NCBI RefSeq assembly: GCF_021729885.1
Contig: NZ_CP063401.1
Coordinates: 3,092,501 to 3,156,500, forward strand
Source: Devosia sp. SL43
Lineage (GTDB): Bacteria; Pseudomonadota; Alphaproteobacteria; Rhizobiales; Devosiaceae
Length of the DNA: 64,000 nt
Direction: 5' to 3'
The position numbers and the translations under genes were made by a program. A model generated the notes under the pieces. It saw only the letters and a program-made list of their open reading frames with translations. It had not been told where the DNA came from and did not search any database. This document shows, one piece after another, positions 9,706-18,225 of the stretch (its first letter is position 1; every line of letters begins with the position of its first letter).

Positions 9706-10728
9706 TTGCCTGTTCTCGCCGCTCACCAGATTCGCCAGACTGCCGAGCGCGCCTTGGTCAATGCCGGCGTGCCTGTGCCCAGCGCAGCGGTCCAGGTCGA
9801 CCTCTGGCTCGACGCCGAACTGCGCGGCGTGCCTTCGCACGGCTTGCTGCGACTCGAGCGCATTGTGCAGCGCATTGAGGCCGGATTGGCTGACCCGCAC
9901 GCGACGGGCATTCATACCTGGCAGGGCACCGGCTATCTGACTGTCGATGGGCAGCAGGGGCTGGGCCCGATTGTTGCCAATTCCGCCCTGGCCCAGGTCC
10001 AGGACCGAGCTCGCCATTCGGGGATCGCCGTGGCTGCCATAACCAATTCGCAGCATATTGGGATGCTGGCCTGGTATGCCGAGCGGGTAGCCCGTGATGG
10101 TCAGGCCTCGATCGTGCTGTCGACCAGCGAGGCGCTGGTCCATCCCTGGGGCGGCCGCAAGGCGCTGGTCGGCACCAATCCCATAGCCATCGGCATACCC
10201 ACCGGCGAGGCCGATCCATTCGTGATGGATACCGCCACCGGTGTCGTCTCGATGGGTGAAATCCATGATCGCGCCAATCGTGGACAGCCCATTCCCCTGG
10301 GGTGGGCGCTGGATGCAGACGGCAATGCCACGACCGATGCCGAGGCGGCCAAACGCGGTGCCATTGCGCCATTCGGTGAGGCCAAGGGCTATGCTCTGGG
10401 CCTGGCCTTCGAGCTGCTCGTGGCAAGCCTTTCGGGTGCAGCCCTGGGCACCGATGTCCATGGCACGCTCGATACCACGCGCGTCTGCAACAAGGGCGAT
10501 GTGTTCATTGTCATCGACGGGCCGCGCGTAGCGGGGCTGTCAGCCTATCTCGACATCATCCGCTCCGCCGAGCCGGCCGCCGGGTTCGACGCGGTGCTGG
10601 TTCCGGGCGAGCGCGGCCGTGCCAATCGCGCCGCGCGGATGAGGGACGGTGTTGCCATCGCCGATACCGTCTGGGTGCGGCTTCAGCAGCTGGCCGATAC
10701 TCCTCTCCAGCAGCAGGGCAGGTCATGA
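9706..10728 (+). CDS. Malate/L-lactate dehydrogenase-type (Ldh_2) NAD(P) oxidoreductase
   Basis: The 340-residue protein belongs to the Ldh_2 family (malate, ureidoglycolate, 2,3-diketogulonate, sulfolactate and imine reductases), unrelated to classical malate dehydrogenase. Visible marks are LRGVPSHGLLRL near residue 45, NSQHIGMLAWYAE with the catalytic His, KALVGTNPIAIGIPTG, and GEAKGYALGLAFELL, the conserved C-terminal core. The best start is TTG 9706: no ATG is available upstream in frame and the homology begins at once, but the ribosome site is weak. First gene of a tightly packed operon (ATGA overlap with the next gene). It probably oxidises or reduces a 2-hydroxy/2-keto acid; the substrate is not predictable. 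Confidence 0.88.
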   Translation: MPVLAAHQIRQTAERALVNAGVPVPSAAVQVDLWLDAELRGVPSHGLLRLERIVQRIEAGLADPHATGIHTWQGTGYLTVDGQQGLGPIVANSALAQVQDRARHSGIAVAAITNSQHIGMLAWYAERVARDGQASIVLSTSEALVHPWGGRKALVGTNPIAIGIPTGEADPFVMDTATGVVSMGEIHDRANRGQPIPLGWALDADGNATTDAEAAKRGAIAPFGEAKGYALGLAFELLVASLSGAALGTDVHGTLDTTRVCNKGDVFIVIDGPRVAGLSAYLDIIRSAEPAAGFDAVLVPGERGRANRAARMRDGVAIADTVWVRLQQLADTPLQQQGRS

Positions 10729-11972
10729 CCGCTATTTTTGCCGCATCGCGCCTGCCGCGCAATCTGGTGTTCGGTGCCGGCCAGCGGGCCGCATTGGCCG
10801 GCTATGTGGCGCCACTGGGCAAGCGTGCGCTGTTGGTGACCGACGAACGAATGGCCGACAACGCCGAGTTCAGGGCCATGGTCGATCAACTGGGCCAGGC
10901 CGGCATCGCCGTGGATGTCTATGCGGGCACTCTTGCCGAACTGCCAGACTCCTGCATCCTCGAATGCCTTGATCACGGCATGCGCTTTGGCGCCGATGTT
11001 ATCGTCGGCATTGGCGGAGGCAGCTGCCTGGACGCGGCCAAAGTGATCGCACTCTTGCTCAGCCATGGCGGAACGCCGTCCGACTATTATGGCGAGTTCA
11101 AGGTTCCAGGCCCAATTCTGCCGCTGGTGGCCGTGCCCACAACGGCCGGCACGGGATCGGAAGTCACACCCGTGGCCGTGATTTCCGATCCGGACCGGGC
11201 CGTCAAAGTCGGGATCGCCAGCCCTTACCTCATTCCGCATACCGCCATCTGTGATCCGGAACTGACCTATTCCTGTCCATCCGGACTGACCGCAGTGTCC
11301 GGTGCGGATGCGCTGACCCATGCGATCGAGGCCTTCACCACCTTGCGCCGGGCCGTCGATGCGAAAACCATCCATGAGCATGTCTTTGTCGGCAAGAACG
11401 CGCTTTCCGACCAGTTCGCGTTGCAGGCAATTCGGCTGATCTCGCGAAGCCTCAAGGCCGCCTACGACAATGGCGCAGACTATGCTGCCCGCGAGAGGCT
11501 GATGATGGGTGCGACCCTTGCCGGCCTGGCCTTCGGCACTGCCGGCACCGCAGCCGCCCATGCGGTGCAATATCCCGTCGGTGCGCTGACCCACACCCCG
11601 CATGGAGCGGGCGTCGCGGTGATGATGCCCTATGTCATGGAATTCAACCGCAACCATGCCGAGGCCGAGATGGCCGAGATCGCTGATGCCATGGGCGTGC
11701 CAAGTGCGGGCCTCGACCAGGCAGGCAAGGCCGGCGCAGCCATCGACGCTGTGGCCAGTCTGTTTGCGGCGGTAGGCATCCCCAGGACCTTGCGGGACCT
11801 CGGCCTGGGTGAAGACAATCTTGCCTGGACGGCGGAAGCGGCCCTGGGCGCCGTACGGCTCATCAAGAACAATCCGCGTCCGCTGGGGACTGCCACCATG
11901 GCGCAGCTCGTCAATGCCGCCTTTGTCGGCGATCGCGCCGCGTTGCGCGACACAGTCAGGGAACTATCATGA
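10725..11972 (+). CDS. Iron-containing (group III) alcohol dehydrogenase
   Basis: The 415-residue protein has the Fe-ADH architecture. An N-terminal NAD-binding half carries GGGSCLDAAKVIALL and PTTAGTGSEVTPVAVI. The C-terminal helical half supplies metal ligands: Asp and His in SGADALTHAIEAF, and His residues in AAAHAVQYPVGALTHTPHG. It would interconvert an alcohol and an aldehyde or ketone with NAD(P). The ATG overlaps the preceding stop (ATGA), as does its own stop with the next gene, so the three dehydrogenases are translationally coupled. Group III members act on many substrates, including hydroxy acids and diols. I could not narrow it down. Confidence 0.9.
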   Translation: MTAIFAASRLPRNLVFGAGQRAALAGYVAPLGKRALLVTDERMADNAEFRAMVDQLGQAGIAVDVYAGTLAELPDSCILECLDHGMRFGADVIVGIGGGSCLDAAKVIALLLSHGGTPSDYYGEFKVPGPILPLVAVPTTAGTGSEVTPVAVISDPDRAVKVGIASPYLIPHTAICDPELTYSCPSGLTAVSGADALTHAIEAFTTLRRAVDAKTIHEHVFVGKNALSDQFALQAIRLISRSLKAAYDNGADYAARERLMMGATLAGLAFGTAGTAAAHAVQYPVGALTHTPHGAGVAVMMPYVMEFNRNHAEAEMAEIADAMGVPSAGLDQAGKAGAAIDAVASLFAAVGIPRTLRDLGLGEDNLAWTAEAALGAVRLIKNNPRPLGTATMAQLVNAAFVGDRAALRDTVRELS

Positions 11973-13444
11973 ACAAGCACACATCCATTGCCGGGCTCAG
12001 CTTCGACCCGGCGAAGCTGCCATCGGATCTGTGGATCGATGGGCAATGGCGTCAAGGGTCTGCGAAAGGACGGATCGACGTGCTCGATCCTTCAACCGGC
12101 AAGACCATCATTTCGGTCGCCGATGCCAGCATCGAAGATGCCATGGACGCGGTTACAGCCGCCCACAAGGCTGGCCCCGGATGGGCAGCCACGGCACCGC
12201 GCCAGCGTGGCGAAATCCTGCGCCGCTGCTTCGAGCTGATGATCGCACGCCGCGATATGCTGGCCGAACTGATCAGCCTCGAAAATGGCAAATCGCTCAG
12301 CGACGCCAAAGGCGAAGTGACCTATGCCGCCGAGTTCTTCCGCTGGTTCTCCGAAGAGGCGGTTCGCCTCAATGGCGAGATCTATACGGCTCCCAGCGGG
12401 GCTAACAAGATCGTGGTGGAGCATCAGCCCATCGGCGTATCGGTGCTGATAACACCGTGGAATTTTCCGGCCGCCATGGCCACCCGCAAGATTGCCCCGG
12501 CACTGGCGGCCGGCTGCACGGTGGTGCTGAAGCCCGCTGCGGAAACGCCGCTCACGGCCTATGCACTGGCCGACATCTACCGTGAAGCTGGTGTTCCTGA
12601 CGGCGTCGTCAACGTGCTTACCACATCGCGTTCAGGCGCCACGGTCAGCGCCATGCTGCATGACAGTCGCGTGCGCAAACTCTCCTTTACCGGCTCGACC
12701 GAGGTCGGGCGCAAGCTTCTGCACGAAGCCGCCGACACGGTCATTTCCTGCTCGATGGAGCTGGGGGGCAACGCGCCCTTTATCGTCTTCGATGACGCCG
12801 ACCTGGAGGCGGCGCTCGATGGCGCCATGATTGCCAAGATGCGCAATGGCGGCGAAGCCTGTACAGCAGCCAATCGCTTCTACGTCCAGAACGGCATCCT
12901 CGAAGCCTTTTCTACCGGACTGGCCCGTCGTATGGCCGCGCTCCGGGTTGGTCCCGGCTATGATGTGCAGACCCAGTGCGGACCCCTGATCAACCAGGAT
13001 GCGGTGGACCGTATCGGCGGACTGGTCGACGACGCGGTGGGGCAGGGCGCGACCGTGCTGACGGGCGGCAAGGCTTCTGGCGGCGACGGGTTCTATTTTC
13101 CCCCGACCGTCATCAGCAACGTGCCGGCCACGGCCACGATCAGCCGCGAGGAAATCTTTGGCCCTGTCGCTGCAATCACCAGCTTTGCCAGTGAGGACGA
13201 CGCGGTGGCGGCTGCCAACGACACCGAATATGGGCTCATCGCCTATGTCTATACCCGCGACATCGGCCGCGGCATGCGCGTCTCCGAACGCCTCGAGAGC
13301 GGCATGATCGGTCTCAATCGCGGCCTGGTATCGGATCCGGCTGCCCCGTTCGGTGGTGTCAAACAGAGCGGGCTGGGCCGTGAGGGCGCCCATCACGGGA
13401 TCATGGAATTCTGCGAGACGAAATACATCGCCGTGAGCTGGTAG
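11969..13444 (+). CDS. NAD(P)-dependent aldehyde dehydrogenase, succinate-semialdehyde dehydrogenase-like
   Basis: The 491-residue protein is a full-length ALDH-superfamily enzyme. It shows the cofactor region [21 protein letters not shown], the loop [12 protein letters not shown], the general-base Glu in [20 protein letters not shown] and the catalytic Cys in [12 protein letters not shown]. The C-terminal [12 protein letters not shown] is typical of the GabD branch. It would oxidise an aldehyde made by the upstream alcohol dehydrogenase to the acid. The ATG overlaps the previous stop. The branch resemblance to succinate-semialdehyde dehydrogenases does not prove that substrate, because this cluster lacks a GABA transaminase. 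Confidence 0.88.
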   Translation: MNKHTSIAGLSFDPAKLPSDLWIDGQWRQGSAKGRIDVLDPSTGKTIISVADASIEDAMDAVTAAHKAGPGWAATAPRQRGEILRRCFELMIARRDMLAELISLENGKSLSDAKGEVTYAAEFFRWFSEEAVRLNGEIYTAPSGANKIVVEHQPIGVSVLITPWNFPAAMATRKIAPALAAGCTVVLKPAAETPLTAYALADIYREAGVPDGVVNVLTTSRSGATVSAMLHDSRVRKLSFTGSTEVGRKLLHEAADTVISCSMELGGNAPFIVFDDADLEAALDGAMIAKMRNGGEACTAANRFYVQNGILEAFSTGLARRMAALRVGPGYDVQTQCGPLINQDAVDRIGGLVDDAVGQGATVLTGGKASGGDGFYFPPTVISNVPATATISREEIFGPVAAITSFASEDDAVAAANDTEYGLIAYVYTRDIGRGMRVSERLESGMIGLNRGLVSDPAAPFGGVKQSGLGREGAHHGIMEFCETKYIAVSW

Positions 13445-13473
13445 CGCGCATCGCGGTACGGAGGAGACGTGTA

Positions 13474-14586
13474 GTGAAGATTGCCAAGGTCGAGACATTT
13501 CAGCTGACTTTTGACGAGGCCAAGCCGACCAACCGGTCCGCCTTCGTGCGGATCGAAACCGAGGATGGTCAGTTCGGCATGGGTGAGGCCTCCCCGATGC
13601 AGGGGGGCCGCGCCTCCCTCGTCATAGTGGCCGCCGACATGGCGCCATTCCTCATCGGCAAGGACATTTTCGACCACGCGGTGTTGCTGGATACGCTCTA
13701 TCACAAATGCATCAAGCTTGGGCCGGAAGGGGCGACGACTGCCGCCCTCGCCGCACTCGACATTGCGCTCTGGGACCTCAAGGGCAAACTGCTTGGCCAG
13801 CCGATCCACAAGCTCCTGGGCGGCGCGTGGCGCACCAGCCTCACCTGCTACTCCTCCGTCGGCGGCAATGCCTGGCGCACCGTCGACCAAGTGGTGGAAG
13901 TGGTCGAGCGGCGCGTTGCCAAGGAGAAGCCGGCCGCCGTCAAGATCCGTTGGGATGGTGATCGCACCAAGCTCGACGTGGATATTCCCGGCGACATCGC
14001 CAAGGCCAAGGCGGTGCGCAAGGCGCTGGGCGACGACTTCGTGCTCGGGTTCGACGCCAATAATGGCTACTCGGTCGGCGGGGCAATCCGGGTTGGCCGG
14101 GCCCTGGAAGAGCTGGGCTATACCTGGTTCGAAGAGCCGGTGCAGCACTACCACGTCTCGGCCATGGGCGAAGTCGCCCAACGGCTCGACATCACGGTTT
14201 CTGCCGGTGAACAGACCTACACGCTGCAAGGCCTCAAGGATTTGATCAACGCCGGCGTCCGCATGGTTCAGCCCGATATCGTCAAGATGGGCGGCATTAC
14301 CGGCATCATGCAGTGCGCGGCCATCGCCTACGCCCATGGCGTGGATCTGGTGCCGCACCAGACCCAGCCTTCGCTGGGGCATCTCGCAAATCTGCACGTG
14401 CTGTCCACCATCATGCATCTCAACAAGCCAGTCGAACTGGCGGACGGATGGGAACGGGCAGGCAGCGTATTCACCAACCCGTCCGAACCGGTGGACGGGC
14501 TGTTTCACCTACCGACCGCGCCTGGATTGGGCGCCCAATTCAATGCCGAAGAACTGAAGCGGAGAAGCATACCAATTTCCGCATAA
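13474..14586 (+). CDS. Enolase-superfamily (mandelate racemase/muconate lactonising type) enzyme, probable acid-sugar dehydratase or epimerase
   Basis: The 370-residue protein has an N-terminal capping domain and a TIM barrel with the superfamily metal ligands D194 (FDANN), E220 (FEEPV) and E246 (GEQ). Acid/base candidates are K157 of a K-I-R motif and the H295/D268 pair (VPHQTQ, PDIVKMGG). A Lys motif on one face plus a His-Asp dyad on the other is the mandelate-racemase-subgroup arrangement used by acid-sugar dehydratases. The second Lys of the usual KxK is Arg159, which also occurs in the superfamily. The GTG start follows a good GGAGGAGA-type site. It lies between the dehydrogenases and the importer. 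The substrate is probably a sugar acid. Confidence 0.87.
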   Translation: MKIAKVETFQLTFDEAKPTNRSAFVRIETEDGQFGMGEASPMQGGRASLVIVAADMAPFLIGKDIFDHAVLLDTLYHKCIKLGPEGATTAALAALDIALWDLKGKLLGQPIHKLLGGAWRTSLTCYSSVGGNAWRTVDQVVEVVERRVAKEKPAAVKIRWDGDRTKLDVDIPGDIAKAKAVRKALGDDFVLGFDANNGYSVGGAIRVGRALEELGYTWFEEPVQHYHVSAMGEVAQRLDITVSAGEQTYTLQGLKDLINAGVRMVQPDIVKMGGITGIMQCAAIAYAHGVDLVPHQTQPSLGHLANLHVLSTIMHLNKPVELADGWERAGSVFTNPSEPVDGLFHLPTAPGLGAQFNAEELKRRSIPISA

Positions 14587-14611
14587 GCCACACCAAGGGA
14601 GGAGAAACCTT

Positions 14612-16219
14612 ATGGCTCTGTCGAGAAGACGTTTTCTGATCAATGCCGGGGCGGCCAGCGCGGCCGCAGGTATCGGACTGCATGTGCCGGCGGCCTTTGC
14701 CCAGGAGGACATGATCACCATCGCCCTGGCCGCGCGGGCGCCCACCGGCGTCAATCCCCAGCAAACCGGCCTGACAGGCGGTGACAACTGGGCGATTTAC
14801 CAGGTGTTCAACACGCTCGTCCGCAACCCGGACGGGAAGTTCGCCAATCGACCCGAGGATTTCGAGCCAAGCCTGGCCGAGAGCTGGGAGCGTTCCGAAG
14901 ACGCCAAGACCTGGACCTACAAGCTGCGCCAGGGCGTGCAGTTCCACAAAGGTTATGGTGAGATGACCTCCGAAGACGTGCTCTTCACCTTCGGTAGGCA
15001 CCTTGATCCCGAGATCGTCACCGGCGGCAAGGTGAATTTCGGCAACATCGCCAGTGTCGATGCGCCCGACGCCTATACGGTCGTGTTCACGCTCAAGCGT
15101 CCTGATCCGCTGTTCAACGGCTCGGCCATATCGATCCTGACCGGATCGATCATCAGCAAGAAGGCCTTCGAGGAAAAGGGGGAGGGCTTCAACACCGATC
15201 CGGTCGGCACGGGCAGCTATGAAGTTGAAAGCTTCGATGAGACCCAAGGCATAACCCTGGTGGCCTTTGCCGAACATTTCGGCGAGCAGCCGGCGACGCC
15301 CAAGGTCCAGGTTTCGTTCATCGCCGATACCACGGCGCGTACGCTGGCCTTCGCTTCGGGGCAGGTGGACATGATCGAAGGCGTCCGGTCCCCGGGTTGG
15401 ATTCCCACGATGCAACAGCGTTCGGCGGAAACGATCTTCGACGCCACCTCGCCAGGCAGCTTCAACACGCTGCATCTCAACCTGACCCGCGGCCCGCTTG
15501 ACGATATTCGTGTGCGCCAGGCGATCCGCTACGCAATCGACAATGCGGCACTGGCCTCCGCCTACGGCCCTATGGCCAATCCTATGGTCGGCATCATCGC
15601 CTCCCAATTCGAGGGCTCGGTCACCAAGGAAGAACTGCCCCCCGAGCTGCAGTACAATTACGACCCAGAAAAGGCCAAGGCCCTACTCGCGGAGGCCGGC
15701 TATCCAAACGGCGTCGAGATCGCCTGCTACACCAGCCAGCGTGAAGACTATTCAGCCATCATGCTCATGGTTCAAGAGCAGTTGCGCACCGTGGGCATCA
15801 CGCTGGCGCTCGACATCATCGATCATACCGCCTTCCATGCCGAGAACCGTGCCGACAAGAATGCCATGCCGCTCAATTCGTCGAGCTATGGCCCGGTGCC
15901 GCTCAATGTCTTTCTTCAGCAGGTATCGGCGGCGGCGGAGGTCAAAGCGGACGGCACCGGACAGGGCAATTTCAGCCACTATGGCGTTGCCATGCCCGGT
16001 ATTGATGACCTGCTGACTCAGGCACAGGACGAACCTGACTTCGACAAGAGGACAGCGATCGTCAAGGAGATCGAAAAGAAGCTGCTGACGGATTTGCCGA
16101 TCCTCGGGATCGTCACCCTGAGCTACGTGATCGCCCGCAATCCGCGGATCGACCTAGGCTTCCCGGTCGAAAGCGGCTTTGCCTACTGGCCGCTCAACAG
16201 GGCGCGTCGCACGGCCTGA
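14612..16219 (+). CDS. ABC transporter substrate-binding protein, peptide/opine family (SBP_bac_5), Tat-exported
   Basis: The 535-residue protein opens with a twin-arginine signal (SRRRFLINAGAASAAAG) and a likely cleavage after AFA near residue 30. It is therefore exported folded by the Tat system. The body is a family 5 (DppA/OppA/NikA) solute-binding protein, with the family segments LAESWERSEDAKTWTYKLR and VRQAIRYAIDNAAL. It would capture the substrate in the periplasm for the permease pair that follows. A strong ribosome site (GGAGGAGA) precedes ATG 14612, as often seen for highly expressed binding proteins. Family 5 proteins carry peptides, nickel, opines and oligosaccharides, and the ligand cannot be read from sequence. 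Confidence 0.88.
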   Translation: MALSRRRFLINAGAASAAAGIGLHVPAAFAQEDMITIALAARAPTGVNPQQTGLTGGDNWAIYQVFNTLVRNPDGKFANRPEDFEPSLAESWERSEDAKTWTYKLRQGVQFHKGYGEMTSEDVLFTFGRHLDPEIVTGGKVNFGNIASVDAPDAYTVVFTLKRPDPLFNGSAISILTGSIISKKAFEEKGEGFNTDPVGTGSYEVESFDETQGITLVAFAEHFGEQPATPKVQVSFIADTTARTLAFASGQVDMIEGVRSPGWIPTMQQRSAETIFDATSPGSFNTLHLNLTRGPLDDIRVRQAIRYAIDNAALASAYGPMANPMVGIIASQFEGSVTKEELPPELQYNYDPEKAKALLAEAGYPNGVEIACYTSQREDYSAIMLMVQEQLRTVGITLALDIIDHTAFHAENRADKNAMPLNSSSYGPVPLNVFLQQVSAAAEVKADGTGQGNFSHYGVAMPGIDDLLTQAQDEPDFDKRTAIVKEIEKKLLTDLPILGIVTLSYVIARNPRIDLGFPVESGFAYWPLNRARRTA

Positions 16220-16386
16220 TCAGACGCGGCGCTCCCCCGGTGGGTGCGCCGCCGTCCCTAATGGCCGCCGTTGAGATGTAAGTCGGCCGGCGCCGTGCAT
16301 CGGGTCATCCTTGTCGGAATGTGACAAAGCCGGATGCAACGGTCCACCCGGACACTGTGACCCAATACGGTTTGCTGGAGGCGAGA

Positions 16387-17322
16387 ATGGCAAAATACCT
16401 ACTGTTTCGGTTGGCAGACGCAGTGCCCACGATATTTCTGGTTCTGCTGCTGGTCTTCATCGCCATGCGCATCCTGCCAGGCGATCCGGCCGTCGCGGCC
16501 CTCGGTGAAATGGCCACCCCTGAGCAACTGCAGCTGTTTCGGGTCCGGATGGGGCTCAATGATCCCCTGTGGCTGCAGTTTCTCAACTTCCTCAAGGGAG
16601 TGTTTACACTAGACCTTGGCACATCGATGATGAGCAACAAGGATGTTGTGGGGCTGATCCTACTCAACTTGCCCTATACGATCGAGTTGACCATCGTCGC
16701 CATGCTCATGGGCCTGACGGTCGGTGTTCCCCTTGGCGTTCTTGCGGCCACCAACCGGAACAAACTGCCCGATAGCGGCGTCCGCGTTTTCTCGCTGATC
16801 GGCTATGCCATCCCTGATTTCTATCTCGGAGCGCTGCTGCTGATCACCTTTTCGCTCAACCTGGGCTGGTTTCCGATCAATGGCGGCGGCGATGGATTTG
16901 TCGACCGCATGTACCACGTCTTCCTGCCAGCACTGACGCTGGCCTTCGTGAAGGCAGCCTTCATCGGCCGGCTCACCCGGACCTCGTTGCTCGAGGTTCT
17001 CAGCAAGGACTATGTGCGCACCGCGCGGGCAAAGGGCGCCAAGGAAAACAGGGTGATCTACCGGCACGGCTTGCGCAACGCTCTGCTACCGCTGACCACC
17101 GGGCTGGGCCTGAGCATGCTGGCGACACTTTCAGGCTCGGTGGCCATCGAGATGGTCTTCAACCGTCCCGGCATCGGCAAGCTGCTGATCAGCGCGATCT
17201 CCGAGCGCGACTATGCAGTGATCCAGGGTGGCGTTGTCGTCTTTGCCATGTTCGTCGTGGTGATCAACCTGCTGATGGACCTACTCTACATCGTCGTCGA
17301 TCCTCGAATCCGGATGAAATGA
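16387..17322 (+). CDS. ABC transporter permease, DppB-like
   Basis: The 311-residue membrane protein has the DppB/OppB layout: a first helix at the N-terminus (LLFRLADAVPTIFLVLLLVF), the RILPGDPA element, then five further helices. The coupling loop reads VRTARAKGAKENRVIYRHGL, and the protein ends DLLYIVVDPRIRMK, typical of this family. I placed the start at ATG 16387, which has GGAGG at 16377-16381; longer readings would add a hydrophilic extension. It forms the channel with the DppC-like permease, whose ATG overlaps its stop (ATGATGA). There is a gap of 167 bp after the binding-protein gene with no gene in it. Confidence 0.9.
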   Translation: MAKYLLFRLADAVPTIFLVLLLVFIAMRILPGDPAVAALGEMATPEQLQLFRVRMGLNDPLWLQFLNFLKGVFTLDLGTSMMSNKDVVGLILLNLPYTIELTIVAMLMGLTVGVPLGVLAATNRNKLPDSGVRVFSLIGYAIPDFYLGALLLITFSLNLGWFPINGGGDGFVDRMYHVFLPALTLAFVKAAFIGRLTRTSLLEVLSKDYVRTARAKGAKENRVIYRHGLRNALLPLTTGLGLSMLATLSGSVAIEMVFNRPGIGKLLISAISERDYAVIQGGVVVFAMFVVVINLLMDLLYIVVDPRIRMK

Positions 17323-18206
17323 TGACCACTCTCACCGAGACTTCGCCCCATCTGCTGGCTCCCGAGCCCAACATATTCCACACGATCAGGGACGTTCTGC
17401 TTGGTCGCCCCGGCACCATCGTGGCAGTGGTCATCATCGTTCTGCTCGCTTTGATCGCGATCTTCGCACCGATGCTGGCGCCCTACGATCCGCTGACCCA
17501 GTCCATGCTCAAGATCAATCGCCTGCCGAGCTGGGAAAACTGGCTGGGGACCGATCAATTCGGACGCGACGTGCTGTCACGCATGATCTACGGCTCGCGT
17601 AACTCCCTGATCTTCGGATTGATCTCGCCGTTCTCTGCGGCGGTGATCGGCACGACGCTCGGCGTCATTGCCGGCTATTTTGGCGGTGTCATCGACCGTG
17701 TGATCTCGCGGATCGTGGATCTGCTGCTGGCGTTCCCCGAGTTGCTCCTTGCTATCATGATCGCGGCAGTACTTGGCGGTGGCTTCTGGAACGTCATCGT
17801 CGTCATCACCATTGCCTTCGTGCCCGGATTTGCTCGCGTGGCCCGGGCACAGACCATGGCGGTCAAGCACGAGCCTTATGTGGAGGCCGCGATTTCCGTG
17901 GGCGTGCGGACGCCGATCATCATTTTCCGACACATCGTTCCCAACATTATGGCACCGGTCGTCGTCCTGATGATGCTGTGGGTGGCGTCGGCCATTCGCC
18001 TCGAGGCCTCGCTGAGCTTTCTGGGCATAGGCACTCAGGCACCCAATCCGAGCTGGGGCAACATCATCCGCGACGGTTTGAACAATATCTTTGGGTCGCC
18101 CTGGCCAATCATTGGTGCCGGCGCCGCCATCACACTGGTGGTGCTGGCGTTCAACCTGGTCGGCGACGCGGTGCGCGATGCACTTGACCCATCGACGTCC
18201 CAATAG
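17319..18206 (+). CDS. ABC transporter permease, DppC-like
   Basis: The 295-residue protein has a cytoplasmic N-terminus, then a first helix (GTIVAVVIIVLLALIAIFAP). The APYDPLTQ segment and LGTDQFGRDVLSRMIYGSR are hallmarks of the DppC/OppC group. The coupling loop (MAVKHEPYVEAAISVGVRT...) precedes the last helices, and the end GDAVRDALDPSTSQ is characteristic. Its start overlaps the DppB-like gene by four bases. It completes the membrane part of the importer encoded by this operon. Confidence 0.9.
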   Translation: MMTTLTETSPHLLAPEPNIFHTIRDVLLGRPGTIVAVVIIVLLALIAIFAPMLAPYDPLTQSMLKINRLPSWENWLGTDQFGRDVLSRMIYGSRNSLIFGLISPFSAAVIGTTLGVIAGYFGGVIDRVISRIVDLLLAFPELLLAIMIAAVLGGGFWNVIVVITIAFVPGFARVARAQTMAVKHEPYVEAAISVGVRTPIIIFRHIVPNIMAPVVVLMMLWVASAIRLEASLSFLGIGTQAPNPSWGNIIRDGLNNIFGSPWPIIGAGAAITLVVLAFNLVGDAVRDALDPSTSQ

Positions 18207-18225
18207 CGATGCAAGGAGCGAATTC

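Noticed and set aside
11969..13444. Assigning the aldehyde dehydrogenase as gabD in a GABA pathway
   Set aside because: No GABA transaminase or GABA transporter is nearby, and its neighbours are other dehydrogenases; only the branch resemblance supports that name.
9706..14586. Reading the operon as a sulfolactate or sulfoquinovose pathway because of the Ldh_2 enzyme
   Set aside because: No sulfolactate sulfo-lyase, sulfoquinovosidase, lactonase or aldolase gene is present, so the specific pathway cannot be supported.
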